A DNA stretch of 64,000 nucleotides from Cypionkella aquatica (lineage in GTDB: Bacteria; Pseudomonadota; Alphaproteobacteria; Rhodobacterales; Rhodobacteraceae), in assembly GCF_030161095.1 (NCBI RefSeq), contig NZ_BSPP01000004.1:620001-684000 (forward strand), in the 5' to 3' direction. A model generated the notes under the pieces. That model was given only the letters and a program-made list of their open reading frames with translations. It was not told the origin of the DNA and did no database searches. Made by a program: the position numbers and the translations under genes. This document shows, in pieces, positions 1 to 8,797 of the stretch; within the stretch, counting starts at the first letter, position 1; every line of letters starts with the position of its first letter.

Positions 1-616
1 CGCCACGTACCTTTTTCAGAAACCCGCGGATAAACAGGATGTAGGCCGCGATCCAACCCACCAGCAGCAGCGAAATCCAGCCGTTGATCGTGCTGAGCAG
101 CGCAACCGACCCGATTACCGAAGCCAGCGAGAATGCCATCGTCTCGATACTGCCCGAAACCACATCCGTCGCAGCCCGGGCGACCTGCATCTGCTTTTGT
201 GCAATGCGGCCAGCGAAGTCATTGTCGAAAAACGTCACGGCTTGGCCCAATGTCCAGCGATGCATCCGTGACAGGATTAGCGGAAACAGGTTGGGTTCGA
301 CCACAATCGCGGCGGCATGCGTGGTCAGCCCAAAGATCAGCGGGCGGGCGATCAGGTAAAGCCCGACAAAGCTGATGAACAGCCACAGATGGTCACTAAA
401 CACTGTCGACGGATTGGCGGTATTGGCGGCGTCAATCACATCGCCCAAAATCGTCGCCGAAATCGCTTCCATCGAGCCGGAACAGGCCGACCAAAACGTC
501 GCCCACAAAATCCCGGGCCAAGCGCCCTGCACCGCCCAGAGAAAGAATTTCCAGGTGGTCGTGGGCGGGTTGGTCGATGCGGGGCGGAACGGCTTGATTG
601 TGGGGAAAAATCTCAT
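1..616 (-). CDS. ABC exporter subunit (partial, N-terminal part)
   Basis: The reading frame starts with ATG at 614-616 and runs off the left edge, so about 205 residues are visible. They contain hydrophobic segments and a fold typical of the type IV ABC exporter membrane domain; no nucleotide-binding domain is reached. The start overlaps the stop of the next upstream ABC gene by four bases (ATGA), so the two are translationally coupled and probably form a heterodimeric exporter. The upstream partner is similar in layout. The substrate cannot be told from the sequence. Confidence 0.85.
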   Translation of the reverse strand, partial: MRFFPTIKPFRPASTNPPTTTWKFFLWAVQGAWPGILWATFWSACSGSMEAISATILGDVIDAANTANPSTVFSDHLWLFISFVGLYLIARPLIFGLTTHAAAIVVEPNLFPLILSRMHRWTLGQAVTFFDNDFAGRIAQKQMQVARAATDVVSGSIETMAFSLASVIGSVALLSTINGWISLLLVGWIAAYILFIRGFLKKVRG

Positions 617-2454
617 GCATCCGTCTCCAGCCCGATGAACCCGCCGGATTGACGTGCCCAGAACCGAGCATAAAGCCCGTTCGCCCGTAAAAGTTCCGCA
701 TGCGAGCCGGATTCGGCGATCATGCCATCCTCCAGCACCACGATCCGATCCATCGCGGCGATCGTCGAAAGCCGGTGCGCAATCGCGATCACGGTTTTGC
801 CCTGCATCACACCGAAAAGCGCATCCTGAATCGCGGCCTCGGCCTCGGAATCCAAGGCAGAAGTCGCTTCATCCAAAATCAAGATCGGCGCATCTTTCAA
901 GATCACCCGCGCCAAAGCCACGCGTTGCCGCTGCCCGCCCGACAGTTTCACGCCCCGCTCGCCGACATGGGCATCATAACCGATCCGACCCTCGGGGTCT
1001 TGTAATGTCAGAATAAACTCATGCGCATCAGCTTGCCGCGCCGCGTCGATCATCTGTGCTTCGGACGCATCTGGCCGCCCATACAGAATATTTTCGCGCA
1101 CCGAGCGGTGCAGCAAGCTGCTGTCCTGACTGACCATGCCAATCTGTCGCCGCACCGAATCCTGCGTGACGCGCGCGATGTCCTGACCATCAATCAAGAT
1201 GCGCCCGGCCTCGGTATCGTAAAACCGCAGCATCAGCTTGACCAAGGTGGACTTCCCCGCGCCTGAGCGTCCGACAACCCCGATCTTTTCCCCGGGTGCC
1301 ACATCCAGCGAAATCGCCTGCAACCCACCCGAGCCACGCCCGTAATGATGCGAAACCCCCTCGATCTGCACATGGCCGCGCTGGAAATCCAGATCGCGCG
1401 CGCCCGGTTGATCCACCAGCGCAATCGGTTGAGTGATGGTCTGCATGCCTTCCTGCACCGTGCCAAGGTTCTGCACCAGATTGGTCGTCGCCCACATGAT
1501 CCAATACGTCATGTTGTTCAGCCGCAGCACCAAAGTCACAGCTGCCGCCACAGTGCCAACGCTGGCAAGTCCCTGATACCAAAGCCACATCGCCCAAGCT
1601 GTCACCGCCACGATCAACAAGCCGTTCAGGGCTGTCAGGATAATATCCATCTTGGTGACAACGCGCATTTCGGTGAAAAACGTCTGCCGTGCCCGCTCAA
1701 TCGCCTGTTTGCTATAGGCTTCTTCCAGATCATGATGCGCGAACAGCTTCACTGAATGGATATTGGCATAAGCATCCACCACCCGCCCGGTGACAGCCGA
1801 GCGCGCGTCCGAACTCGCCGTCGCCGCAGGCCCCGCGCGCCCGATCGTCCACCGCATCAGCGCAACGTAACCCGCGAACCACAGCACCAGCGGCAGCAAC
1901 AACCGCACATCCGCCCCCGCGAGCATGATCGCAGCCCCCACAAGCGTGGTCGAGGCAAATGCCACCGCGTCAAAGGTCTGAAACACCGCCTCGCCCGCAG
2001 CCGGGGGAGCCTGCATGATCCGGTTGGCAATCCGTCCGGCGAAATCAGATTCGAACCAGCCCACGGGTTGCCGCAACACATGCCGATGTGCCCGCCAGCG
2101 CATCATCGTGCCGAAGTTCGGCAGAATCGTGTTGTGCAACAATGCCACCCCAGTGCCGCCAATCAGGGGCCGCAAAATCAGAACTGCAAGCGCAACAAGG
2201 ATAATTTCGGTGCCATGGGTGGCCCAGATTTGCGCTGGTTCGCCATGCGCTAGCACATCCACCAACCGCCCGACATACCAGATCAACCCAACATCAAATG
2301 CTGAATTCGCGGTGGCCACGATGGCCGTGACCGCAAAAACCCCCTTAAACGGGCGAATATAGTCGCGCAAAAACGGCCACAGTTTGCGCGGCGGCGTGTC
2401 GGTTTGGGCGTAGGGTGCATAGGGGTCAACAAGACCCTCAAAAAACTTGAACAT
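613..2454 (-). CDS. ABC exporter, fused membrane and ATPase domains
   Basis: A full-length exporter half-transporter of about 613 residues: an N-terminal six-helix membrane domain, then an ATPase domain with Walker A (GRSGAGKST), an intact LSGGQ signature followed by RQR, Walker B ending in ILDEATSALD, and an H-loop (AHRLST). These residues should make it active in ATP hydrolysis. I prefer the ATG at 2454, where family members usually begin (MFKFFEG); an in-frame ATG at 2481 would add nine residues. It overlaps the downstream exporter gene by 4 bp, which suggests a heterodimer. Substrate unknown; multidrug or lipid-like export is only a family-level guess. Confidence 0.9.
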   Translation of the reverse strand: MFKFFEGLVDPYAPYAQTDTPPRKLWPFLRDYIRPFKGVFAVTAIVATANSAFDVGLIWYVGRLVDVLAHGEPAQIWATHGTEIILVALAVLILRPLIGGTGVALLHNTILPNFGTMMRWRAHRHVLRQPVGWFESDFAGRIANRIMQAPPAAGEAVFQTFDAVAFASTTLVGAAIMLAGADVRLLLPLVLWFAGYVALMRWTIGRAGPAATASSDARSAVTGRVVDAYANIHSVKLFAHHDLEEAYSKQAIERARQTFFTEMRVVTKMDIILTALNGLLIVAVTAWAMWLWYQGLASVGTVAAAVTLVLRLNNMTYWIMWATTNLVQNLGTVQEGMQTITQPIALVDQPGARDLDFQRGHVQIEGVSHHYGRGSGGLQAISLDVAPGEKIGVVGRSGAGKSTLVKLMLRFYDTEAGRILIDGQDIARVTQDSVRRQIGMVSQDSSLLHRSVRENILYGRPDASEAQMIDAARQADAHEFILTLQDPEGRIGYDAHVGERGVKLSGGQRQRVALARVILKDAPILILDEATSALDSEAEAAIQDALFGVMQGKTVIAIAHRLSTIAAMDRIVVLEDGMIAESGSHAELLRANGLYARFWARQSGGFIGLETDA

Positions 2455-2509
2455 GATGATCTCGCGCGTTGCCCTTGGCATCTAGCGCCAAAGGGGGGCG
2501 AAGGGAACC

Positions 2510-3652
2510 TTACGCCAGCAGGTCAGATTTGCTCAGAACAAGGTCAGAGGCAAGCCAACGCGCCTGAATTTCGCGCAGTTTTTTGCCCAAGGAAGGCCCT
2601 TGCAGCGTCGGCATCAGATCGGCGGCGGTCACCGGTAACGTGCTGGCCGCGCCGCGCGCGATGTCTGCCAGCCAGTTGGCTGGCGGCATGGTTTCAAACA
2701 AAGCCGCACGGCACAGAATGACATCGCGGGCCGCATCCTCGCCCAGTTTCCAACCCAAAGCGGCGGGCGTCAGGGCAGAGCCGATTTCGTCTCTAACAGC
2801 CGTATTAGAGTCTGATTCAGCCCGCGACAGTCGCAAATCACTGCCCGGATCAAGCCCGCCCAGAACTGCCAAACGGCGTTGCCAGCGTGGCGGCAGATCG
2901 GTTTCGAAATGCACCAAAATCGCCAAGGCTTTCGCATCAGCACCCGGCAAAATTCGCGCCAAAACCCCCGCCTGCGCCATTGCCGCAATAGCAGGAGCGG
3001 GGTCGCGGGCAGCAAGCAGCTTGCGCATCTCGGCACCGATCCGTTCTCGTGCCAGCCCAGCGATGCCTTCGAGATTTTCTGCACAAGCGGCTAATCCTTC
3101 GGGATCAATGCCGTTCTCAGGGTCGCCATAGACCGCGTAAAACCGGAAAAAACGCAGGATTCGCAAGTAATCTTCGCGAATCCGCGCCTGCGCATCACCG
3201 ACAAACCGCACCCGCCGCGCAATCAGATCGGGCAGACCGCCCAATGGGTCCAGCACCTCGCCATCCGCCCGCGCATAAAGCGCGTTCATGGTGAAATCGC
3301 GCCGGGCGGCATCCTCGGCAATATTGGTCGAGAAAGCCACAATCGCCCGCCGTCCGTCAGTTTCGACGTCACGGCGAAATGTGGTGATCTCATGCGCCAC
3401 ACCACCCGCGATCACCGTGACCGTGCCATGCTCGATGCCTGTCGGAACAGCCCGGAACCCAGCCTTATCAGCTATGTTAGTGACTGTTTCAGGCAAAGCA
3501 TCGGTTGCCAGATCAATGTCTGATACCGCGACATTCAGCAGGGCGTTGCGCACACAGCCGCCTACAAACAGGGATTGATAACCGGCCGCTGTCAGGGCCG
3601 CGCAAAGGGCTTGTGTGCCGGGGTAATTGATCCAATCGCCGGTGATCTTCAT
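2510..3652 (-). CDS. cca: CCA tRNA nucleotidyltransferase
   Basis: The protein (380 aa) adds or repairs the 3'-CCA end of tRNAs in the cytoplasm. The N-terminal polymerase beta-type head shows the flexible GG motif followed by the metal-binding pair DID (VGGCVRNALL...SDIDLAT, residues about 30-50), then the neck with RRDFTMNALY and the RILRFFRF helix typical of class II enzymes. Its start overlaps the stop of the upstream CoA pyrophosphatase by four bases (3649-3652), so the two are coupled. The order Hsp33, CoA pyrophosphatase, cca is, as I recall, common in Rhodobacteraceae. Confidence 0.95.
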   Translation of the reverse strand: MKITGDWINYPGTQALCAALTAAGYQSLFVGGCVRNALLNVAVSDIDLATDALPETVTNIADKAGFRAVPTGIEHGTVTVIAGGVAHEITTFRRDVETDGRRAIVAFSTNIAEDAARRDFTMNALYARADGEVLDPLGGLPDLIARRVRFVGDAQARIREDYLRILRFFRFYAVYGDPENGIDPEGLAACAENLEGIAGLARERIGAEMRKLLAARDPAPAIAAMAQAGVLARILPGADAKALAILVHFETDLPPRWQRRLAVLGGLDPGSDLRLSRAESDSNTAVRDEIGSALTPAALGWKLGEDAARDVILCRAALFETMPPANWLADIARGAASTLPVTAADLMPTLQGPSLGKKLREIQARWLASDLVLSKSDLLA

Positions 3653-4239
3653 GCTGCCATCTCGGCGAGATTGCGTAAAATACGCGCGGTCGCGCCCCAG
3701 ATGTAGTGCGGTCCGTAAGGCACCGCGAAATAGCGGCGCGGTTGGCCTTTCCAGACCCGACCTTCGATGACGAACTTGGTTTCATCCAGCACATGCGCCA
3801 GCGGCACGGTGAAAACCTCGCTGACTTCGCCCGCCTCAGGCACAGGAGTGAAATCGGCTCTAACAAGGCCCAAAATCGGGGTGATCATGTAATTGGTCAC
3901 GGTTTCATGGCTCGGCAGTCTGCCCAACACTTCGACCTGATCGCGGGGCAGGCCGATTTCTTCCCAGGCTTCGCGCAGGGCCGCCGCCTCTGGGCCCTTG
4001 TCATCTGCGTCGACCTTGCCGCCCGGAAAAGCGATCTGGCCGGGATGATGTTTCAGATGCGAGGCACGTTTGGTCAGGATCAGCCGCGCGCCATCGACGC
4101 GCAACCAAACCGCCACCAAAACCGCTGCCGGGCGCAAAATACGTGCGTCCGGCAGCAGGATTGGGTTCAGATCAAAATCCGACGATTCGCCCGCAGGACG
4201 GGCGAGCGCGTCTTTCAGGCGGGAAATCTCATCCCGCAT
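3649..4239 (-). CDS. NUDIX hydrolase, CoA pyrophosphatase type
   Basis: A NUDIX protein of about 196 residues. The NUDIX box is complete, from GGKVDADD to REAWEEIGL, in the G-x5-E-x7-REUxEExGU pattern; the extra spacing and the upstream ALVAVWLRVDG-like strand fit the CoA-pyrophosphatase subgroup (NudL), which cleaves CoA and acyl-CoA to 4'-phosphopantetheine and 3',5'-ADP. The frame is open up to an ATG at 4284, but the ATG at 4239 leaves only an 11-bp overlap with hslO and fits the family start (MRDEISRLKD). The enzyme subgroup is inferred from motif layout. Confidence 0.88.
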   Translation of the reverse strand: MRDEISRLKDALARPAGESSDFDLNPILLPDARILRPAAVLVAVWLRVDGARLILTKRASHLKHHPGQIAFPGGKVDADDKGPEAAALREAWEEIGLPRDQVEVLGRLPSHETVTNYMITPILGLVRADFTPVPEAGEVSEVFTVPLAHVLDETKFVIEGRVWKGQPRRYFAVPYGPHYIWGATARILRNLAEMAA

Positions 4240-5230
4240 CACCCGGCGCTTTCGTAGCTTCAAAGCCGAGTGTCGCCGGATCAAACTCGTAATGTTTGCC
4301 GCAGAACTGGCAATCGGCGGTCACCACACCTTTGTCGGTAGTCATGTGCTTGATATCTTTGGCAGAATAAATCGACATTGCCTGCACGACCTTTTCTGGC
4401 CCGCAAGAACAGCCGAAGTGCACCACCTGCGCATCATAGACGCGGGGATCCTCTTCGTGGAACAGCCGCACCAAAAGGTCGGTTGGGGCCACGGTTGGCC
4501 CGATCAACTCAATTTCCTCAACCGTGTCCAGCAAAGCATTGGCGCGGGTCCAGTTTTCAGCCTCTGCCCCGCCCAGAATATCGGCATGGCTCAGCAACCC
4601 ACCCTCACCCGAACCCGCCTCGGCAGCAACGGCACCGCCTACGGGCGGCATATGTTGCAGCATCACGCCGCCCGCACGCCAGCGTGCGGCCTCGCCCGGG
4701 ACCTGATTCTTGCCAAAAGTCAGTGCGAATCGGGTCGGGATTTGTTCGGATTGTGCGAAATAGGTCTGGGCGCAATCGGACAAAGACTTGCCTGCAATCG
4801 GGGTAAAGCCTTGATAGGGTTGCATATCCTGGCCCTGATCAATCATCACTGCGAAATACCCCTCACCAATCTGGCTGAAGGGTTCGGCATCCAGATCAAG
4901 CCGATCTGCGTCATAGCTGGCATAGGCGCGGATGCGGGCAGGCTCGCCTTCTTCGGTTGGGCCATAATAATCGGTGGCGATCAGCCGCGCCGGGCCTTTG
5001 CCTCTGATCTGCAAGGACAATTTCCAGCGCAGTTTCACCGATTGGCCGATCAGCGCCGTCAATACCGCGGCTTCGGCCACCAAAGCCTCGATCACCGGCG
5101 GGTAGGCGTGCTGTTTCAGCACATTATCAAGCGCACCATCCAGCCGCGCCACCCGGCCACGGATGTCGGAACGGTCAAGTTGAAAGGGCAGGACGGTATC
5201 GTCCCAAGCGATTTGCATAGGGGAGGTCAT
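4229..5230 (-). CDS. hslO: Hsp33 redox-regulated chaperone
   Basis: A holdase chaperone in the cytoplasm, switched on when oxidation releases zinc from four C-terminal cysteines. Those cysteines are visible as CSC and CQFC, about 30 residues apart, the Hsp33 signature. The 333-aa length is longer than the E. coli protein (about 290 aa). The open frame extends further upstream, but the ATG at 5230 has AGGAAACCCC just before it and the family N-terminus (MQIAWDDTVLPFQL) follows. A promoter resembling the alphaproteobacterial heat-shock consensus lies 32-67 bases upstream (separate entry). It may lead the operon hslO / CoA pyrophosphatase / cca. Confidence 0.93.
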   Translation of the reverse strand: MTSPMQIAWDDTVLPFQLDRSDIRGRVARLDGALDNVLKQHAYPPVIEALVAEAAVLTALIGQSVKLRWKLSLQIRGKGPARLIATDYYGPTEEGEPARIRAYASYDADRLDLDAEPFSQIGEGYFAVMIDQGQDMQPYQGFTPIAGKSLSDCAQTYFAQSEQIPTRFALTFGKNQVPGEAARWRAGGVMLQHMPPVGGAVAAEAGSGEGGLLSHADILGGAEAENWTRANALLDTVEEIELIGPTVAPTDLLVRLFHEEDPRVYDAQVVHFGCSCGPEKVVQAMSIYSAKDIKHMTTDKGVVTADCQFCGKHYEFDPATLGFEATKAPGDAG

Positions 5231-5268
5231 GGGGTTTCCTAAACGTGCCAGTCTTGGCATACCGCGCC

Positions 5269-5297
5269 TATATAAGCAGAGCAACCGCGCACCCAAG
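5269..5297 (-). promoter_or_regulatory. Candidate heat-shock (RpoH-type) promoter of hslO
   Basis: On the minus strand CTTGGG (5297-5292) is followed after 15 bases by CTTATATAGG (5276-5267). The second element matches the alphaproteobacterial heat-shock -10 pattern CYTATNTNNG at every fixed position, as I remember that pattern. The -35 element matches CTTGAC at four of six positions. The spacer is slightly short. The same bases also read as TTGGGT-N16-TATATA for a vegetative sigma factor. The predicted transcript would start about 30 bases before the hslO ATG. Confidence 0.45.
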
Positions 5298-5305
5298 GGG
5301 TAAGC

Positions 5306-5770
5306 ATGATCAAACGCTATGGAAATAGTCCCGAGCCAGGCCGCCGCTATACCCGCCGTCCCGGAGTTTATGCGGTTTTGTGGGATCGGGGTGCGATTCT
5401 GACCACCTTTCAGGCCGAGCCCACGCCGGAATATCAACTGCCCGGCGGCGGTATTGATAAGGGCGAACATCCGATTGCCGCCCTGCACCGCGAGGTGATG
5501 GAAGAGACCGGCTATCACATCGCAGGCATCCGCCGCCTTGGCGCGTTTCGGCGGTTCACCTTCCTGCCGGAATATGACCTGTGGGCCGAAAAGCTTTGCA
5601 CCGTCTATCTGGCGCGTCCCGGTCTGCGGATTGGGCCGCCGACGGAAGCAGGGCATCGCGCGGTCTGGATGCAGCCCGAGGCGGGCTTGCGTCTGCTGGG
5701 CAATCCGGGTGATCGGGCGATGCTGGCGTTGGCTTTGCGTCAGCTGGAATCCGGGTCCGGCCCCAGATAA
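5306..5770 (+). CDS. NUDIX hydrolase, substrate unknown
   Basis: A 154-aa NUDIX protein with a complete NUDIX box (GGGIDKGEHPIAALHREVMEETGY, the pattern beginning near residue 49). It is diverged from hslO and shares a 75-bp promoter gap with it. Compared with CoA pyrophosphatases it lacks the extra upstream motif and looks like a general housecleaning enzyme acting on nucleoside diphosphate derivatives. Its 3' end overlaps the convergent response-regulator phosphatase gene by 31 bp. The substrate cannot be predicted from sequence alone. Confidence 0.88.
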   Translation: MIKRYGNSPEPGRRYTRRPGVYAVLWDRGAILTTFQAEPTPEYQLPGGGIDKGEHPIAALHREVMEETGYHIAGIRRLGAFRRFTFLPEYDLWAEKLCTVYLARPGLRIGPPTEAGHRAVWMQPEAGLRLLGNPGDRAMLALALRQLESGSGPR

Positions 5771-7026
5771 TCGAAGATCAGGCCGGAAACATCGTCTGGA
5801 AACACACCGCCGCCTGCGAATGTGTTCAGATCCCATAGCAGCGCTTCCAGCAGGTCTTGGCTGTGCAACATGCTGTTATGCTGCAACATTTTGATCAACC
5901 CATCACTGCCCAATTCTTCGCCTGCAGGGTTCGGACATTCGGTCACGCCGTCTGACACCAGAAACAAACGATCCCCCGGCTGCAACTCAAAGCTGGTTTG
6001 CGGATATTCTGCACCCTCAATCAAGCCGATCGGCAAACCGCCATCACCCAGCTTTTCAATCCGGCCATCGGCGCGCAGCAGCAGCGGATGCGGATGACCC
6101 GCCTGGACCAAACTCGCCCGTCCAGTGGCAAGATTGATCTCGGCATAGCCCAGTGTGAAATACTGATCGACCTGCAATTCTTCCAGCATCATCCGGTTCA
6201 ACCGCGCCGCCACAATCGCGGGCGGCCAGGCATCGCGCCCGCCATCCGCCGCGATTCGCAGCGCGATATTCTGATCGGGCGAGGCCCCAGACAACAGCCC
6301 CGCCAGCCGTGCTGTCATCATAGCCGATGCCACGCCATGCCCCGAGACATCGACCGAATAGACCACGATTCGCGCAGCATCGACGACAAAGCTGCCGACC
6401 AGATCGCCGCCGACATGGCCCGAGGGCCGCAGCATCAGCGCCGCGCGCCCCGCACCAAAATCGCGCAAACGGTCGCGCACCAGCGTCTGTTGCAGCTTGC
6501 GGGCCTCGATCAGATCGCGGTCAAGCGAATCATACAGCTTTTGCAGCTCCGCCAAAGTGCTGCCGATCAGCCTGTTGTTTTCAACCAGCTCGTCCTGCAT
6601 GCCCAAAATCCGCTCTCCGGCGCGCAGACGGGCGCGCAGCTCATCAGCGCTGACGGGTTTGGTCAGAAAATCATCGGCGCCATTTTCCAGCCCATCTGCG
6701 ATTTCGGTCTTTTCGGATTTAGAGGTCAGCAGGATGAAATAGCCGTAGCCTTCGCGCGGAAGTGCGCGGAAAGCTTTGCAAAAATCCAAACCATTCATGC
6801 CGGGCATCATCCAGTCCGACAGCACAATGTGGAAATCCTGCGTCATGCACAAAGCCAAAGCCTCATCCCCAGAGGCGGCTTCGGTCACATCATAGCCCCA
6901 ACGGGTCAGCTGCATTTGCAGGATTTTGCGCTGCGCCTTGCTATCATCCACCACCAAAACCGGGCGCGCCTCAAAGGCGCTGGGCCTTCGGACGATGCCG
7001 GATAGTGGAAGGAAGCTTGATGTCAC
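5740..7026 (-). CDS. Response regulator with PP2C/SpoIIE phosphatase output
   Basis: A protein of about 428 residues. Residues about 22-140 are a receiver domain: DD after VLVV, the phospho-acceptor Asp in VLSDWMMPG, Thr/Ser in LLTSK and Lys in LTKP. A coiled linker follows, then a PP2C-like serine phosphatase (RsbU/SpoIIE) with VDVSGHGVASAMM, GHPHPLLL and LFLVSDGVTE, carrying metal-binding Asp residues. Such proteins dephosphorylate anti-sigma-factor antagonists under phosphorelay control. Translation starts with GTG at 7026, preceded by AAGAGG. An Hpt protein is transcribed divergently 155 bp away, a possible phosphodonor. No kinase or antagonist is nearby. Confidence 0.9.
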   Translation of the reverse strand: MTSSFLPLSGIVRRPSAFEARPVLVVDDSKAQRKILQMQLTRWGYDVTEAASGDEALALCMTQDFHIVLSDWMMPGMNGLDFCKAFRALPREGYGYFILLTSKSEKTEIADGLENGADDFLTKPVSADELRARLRAGERILGMQDELVENNRLIGSTLAELQKLYDSLDRDLIEARKLQQTLVRDRLRDFGAGRAALMLRPSGHVGGDLVGSFVVDAARIVVYSVDVSGHGVASAMMTARLAGLLSGASPDQNIALRIAADGGRDAWPPAIVAARLNRMMLEELQVDQYFTLGYAEINLATGRASLVQAGHPHPLLLRADGRIEKLGDGGLPIGLIEGAEYPQTSFELQPGDRLFLVSDGVTECPNPAGEELGSDGLIKMLQHNSMLHSQDLLEALLWDLNTFAGGGVFPDDVSGLIFDYLGPDPDSS

Positions 7027-7180
7027 GGTGGCACGCCTCTTGGTTTGTTCCCCCTGTCTGCGCCCAACCTCTTAACGGCAGGTGAAACTTAAAACTGTGC
7101 CTATTCGGGTGGTTAGCGGTTACGTATTGTTAAGCAGGTTGCGGCATCCTTGCGATATGGGGTAGAAGGGCAGGTGTATT

Positions 7181-7507
7181 TTGATCGCATGGGACAGGGT
7201 GAATGACCTTCGGTCAGAGATCGGCAATGACGACTTCGCCGAAGTGGTAGCGATGTTTCTGGAAGAGGCGGATGAAGTGATCGGCCGCATCGCCAAGACG
7301 AGAGAGGCCAAAGCACTGGAAGCGGATTTGCATTTTCTGAAGGGTGCGGCGCTGAACCTTGGCTTCGCGCAGCTTGCAAACCTGTGTCAGGACGGCGAGC
7401 GGCGCGCGGCCTCTGGCGACACCAAGATTGATCTGGCGCAGGTCGCCAGCAGCTATCAGGCCTCGAAACGGGCGCTTAGGGCAGGGCAGAAGGCCAGCGC
7501 TGCCTAA
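7181..7507 (+). CDS. Histidine phosphotransfer (Hpt) domain protein
   Basis: A 108-aa all-helical protein with the Hpt motif HFLKGAALNLGF; the His near residue 51 is the expected phosphorylation site. It should shuttle phosphoryl groups between a hybrid kinase and a response regulator. The start is TTG at 7181, after AGAAGGGCAGG; no in-frame ATG exists upstream. It sits back to back with the receiver-phosphatase gene, and the gap between them should hold both promoters. No cognate kinase is in the window, so the pairing rests on proximity. Confidence 0.85.
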   Translation: MIAWDRVNDLRSEIGNDDFAEVVAMFLEEADEVIGRIAKTREAKALEADLHFLKGAALNLGFAQLANLCQDGERRAASGDTKIDLAQVASSYQASKRALRAGQKASAA

Positions 7508-7513
7508 GCCTGC

Positions 7514-8761
7514 TTAGATCAGGAACTCGGCCAGAATCTCATCATTGGTGATATCGCGGTAGGTGAAGGCCGCAGCATCCAGCTGATCAAACAACGCTTT
7601 GAAATTCTCAGCGGCTTTCGTCTCGATGCCGATCAAAACAGACCCGAAATTGCGCGCCGATTTCTTCAGATATTCAAAGCGCGCGATATCGTCATCCGGG
7701 CCAAGCATGCCCAGAAATTCTTTCAACGCCCCCGGTCGCTGTGGCATCCGCAGGATGAAATACTTCTTCACGCCAGAATAGCGTTGCGCGCGTTCTTTCA
7801 CTTCGGGCAGCCGCTCAAAATCGAAATTGCCGCCAGAGGTGACGCAGACCACGGTTTTTCCAGCGACTTCCCCAGCCAAATCCTGCAACACATCGACCGA
7901 AAGCGCCCCAGCCGGCTCCAGCACGATGCCTTCGACGTTCAACATTTCCAGCATTGTCACACAAATACGGTCCTCTGGGGCCAACAGAACCTCGGCGGGT
8001 TTGACCCACGCCAGTGCCGCAAACGTCTTGTCGCCCAGACGTGCCACCGCCGCACCATCGACAAAACTATTGATCGTGCGCAATTTTACAGGTTCTGCCG
8101 CAGCCAAAGCCGCCGTCAGACTTGCGCCGCCAACAGGCTCGACAAAGCGATACTCTGTCTGCGGCGCTTCAATCCGCAAAAACCGCGTCACGCCTGAGGC
8201 CAGACCACCGCCGCCAACTGGCAGCACCACCAGATCGGGGGCGCGGCCCAACTGCTCCAGCATCTCTACCGCGACCGAGGCCTGGCCCTCGATCACATCC
8301 TCATCATCGAATGGCGACAGGAAATGCGCGCCCTGCTCGGCGCAATAGGTCTGGCTTGCCGCCAAAGTCTGATCGAAATAATCGCCGGTCAGCACGATTT
8401 TCACCGCGTCGCCGCCAAAGGCCCGCGTCTTGTCGATTTTTTGCTGCGGCGTGGTGACGGGCATGAAGATCGTGCCTTTCACTCCGAAATGCTTGCAGGC
8501 AAAGGCGACGCCCTGCGCATGGTTGCCCGCACTCGCGCAGACAAACGCCGTCTGCCCCGGATTATTGGCGCGCACTTTGCGCATCGCGGTGAATGCGCCG
8601 CGCAGTTTATAGCTGCGCACTGGCGACAAATCTTCGCGCTTCAGCCAAATCTCGGCTCCGTAGCGCCGCGACAGATAGTCGTTGCGCTGCAACGGCGTGC
8701 GCGGGAACAATTCGCGCAAAGCACGGGTCGATTGGCGGGCGGCATCAGGAAAATCACTCAT
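7514..8761 (-). CDS. ilvA: Threonine ammonia-lyase (threonine deaminase)
   Basis: A PLP enzyme of 415 residues that converts L-threonine to 2-oxobutyrate and ammonia, the first step of isoleucine synthesis. The PLP-binding lysine is in SYKLRGA, the phosphate-binding loop in LPVGGGGLASG, and the C-terminal part has an ACT-like domain (YFILRMPQRPGAL), which in this family mediates feedback control by isoleucine/valine. ATG at 8761 gives the family N-terminus; the open frame extends seven codons upstream. It converges on the Hpt gene with only six bases between stops. Confidence 0.93.
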   Translation of the reverse strand: MSDFPDAARQSTRALRELFPRTPLQRNDYLSRRYGAEIWLKREDLSPVRSYKLRGAFTAMRKVRANNPGQTAFVCASAGNHAQGVAFACKHFGVKGTIFMPVTTPQQKIDKTRAFGGDAVKIVLTGDYFDQTLAASQTYCAEQGAHFLSPFDDEDVIEGQASVAVEMLEQLGRAPDLVVLPVGGGGLASGVTRFLRIEAPQTEYRFVEPVGGASLTAALAAAEPVKLRTINSFVDGAAVARLGDKTFAALAWVKPAEVLLAPEDRICVTMLEMLNVEGIVLEPAGALSVDVLQDLAGEVAGKTVVCVTSGGNFDFERLPEVKERAQRYSGVKKYFILRMPQRPGALKEFLGMLGPDDDIARFEYLKKSARNFGSVLIGIETKAAENFKALFDQLDAAAFTYRDITNDEILAEFLI

Positions 8762-8797
8762 ATCCCCGATTACGCCCGCCAAAGGTTCAAAAGCAAG

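Noticed and set aside
5231-5836. Longer in-frame extension of hslO to 5836
   Set aside because: It would cover the divergent NUDIX gene; the start at 5230 has a good ribosome-binding site and the family N-terminus.
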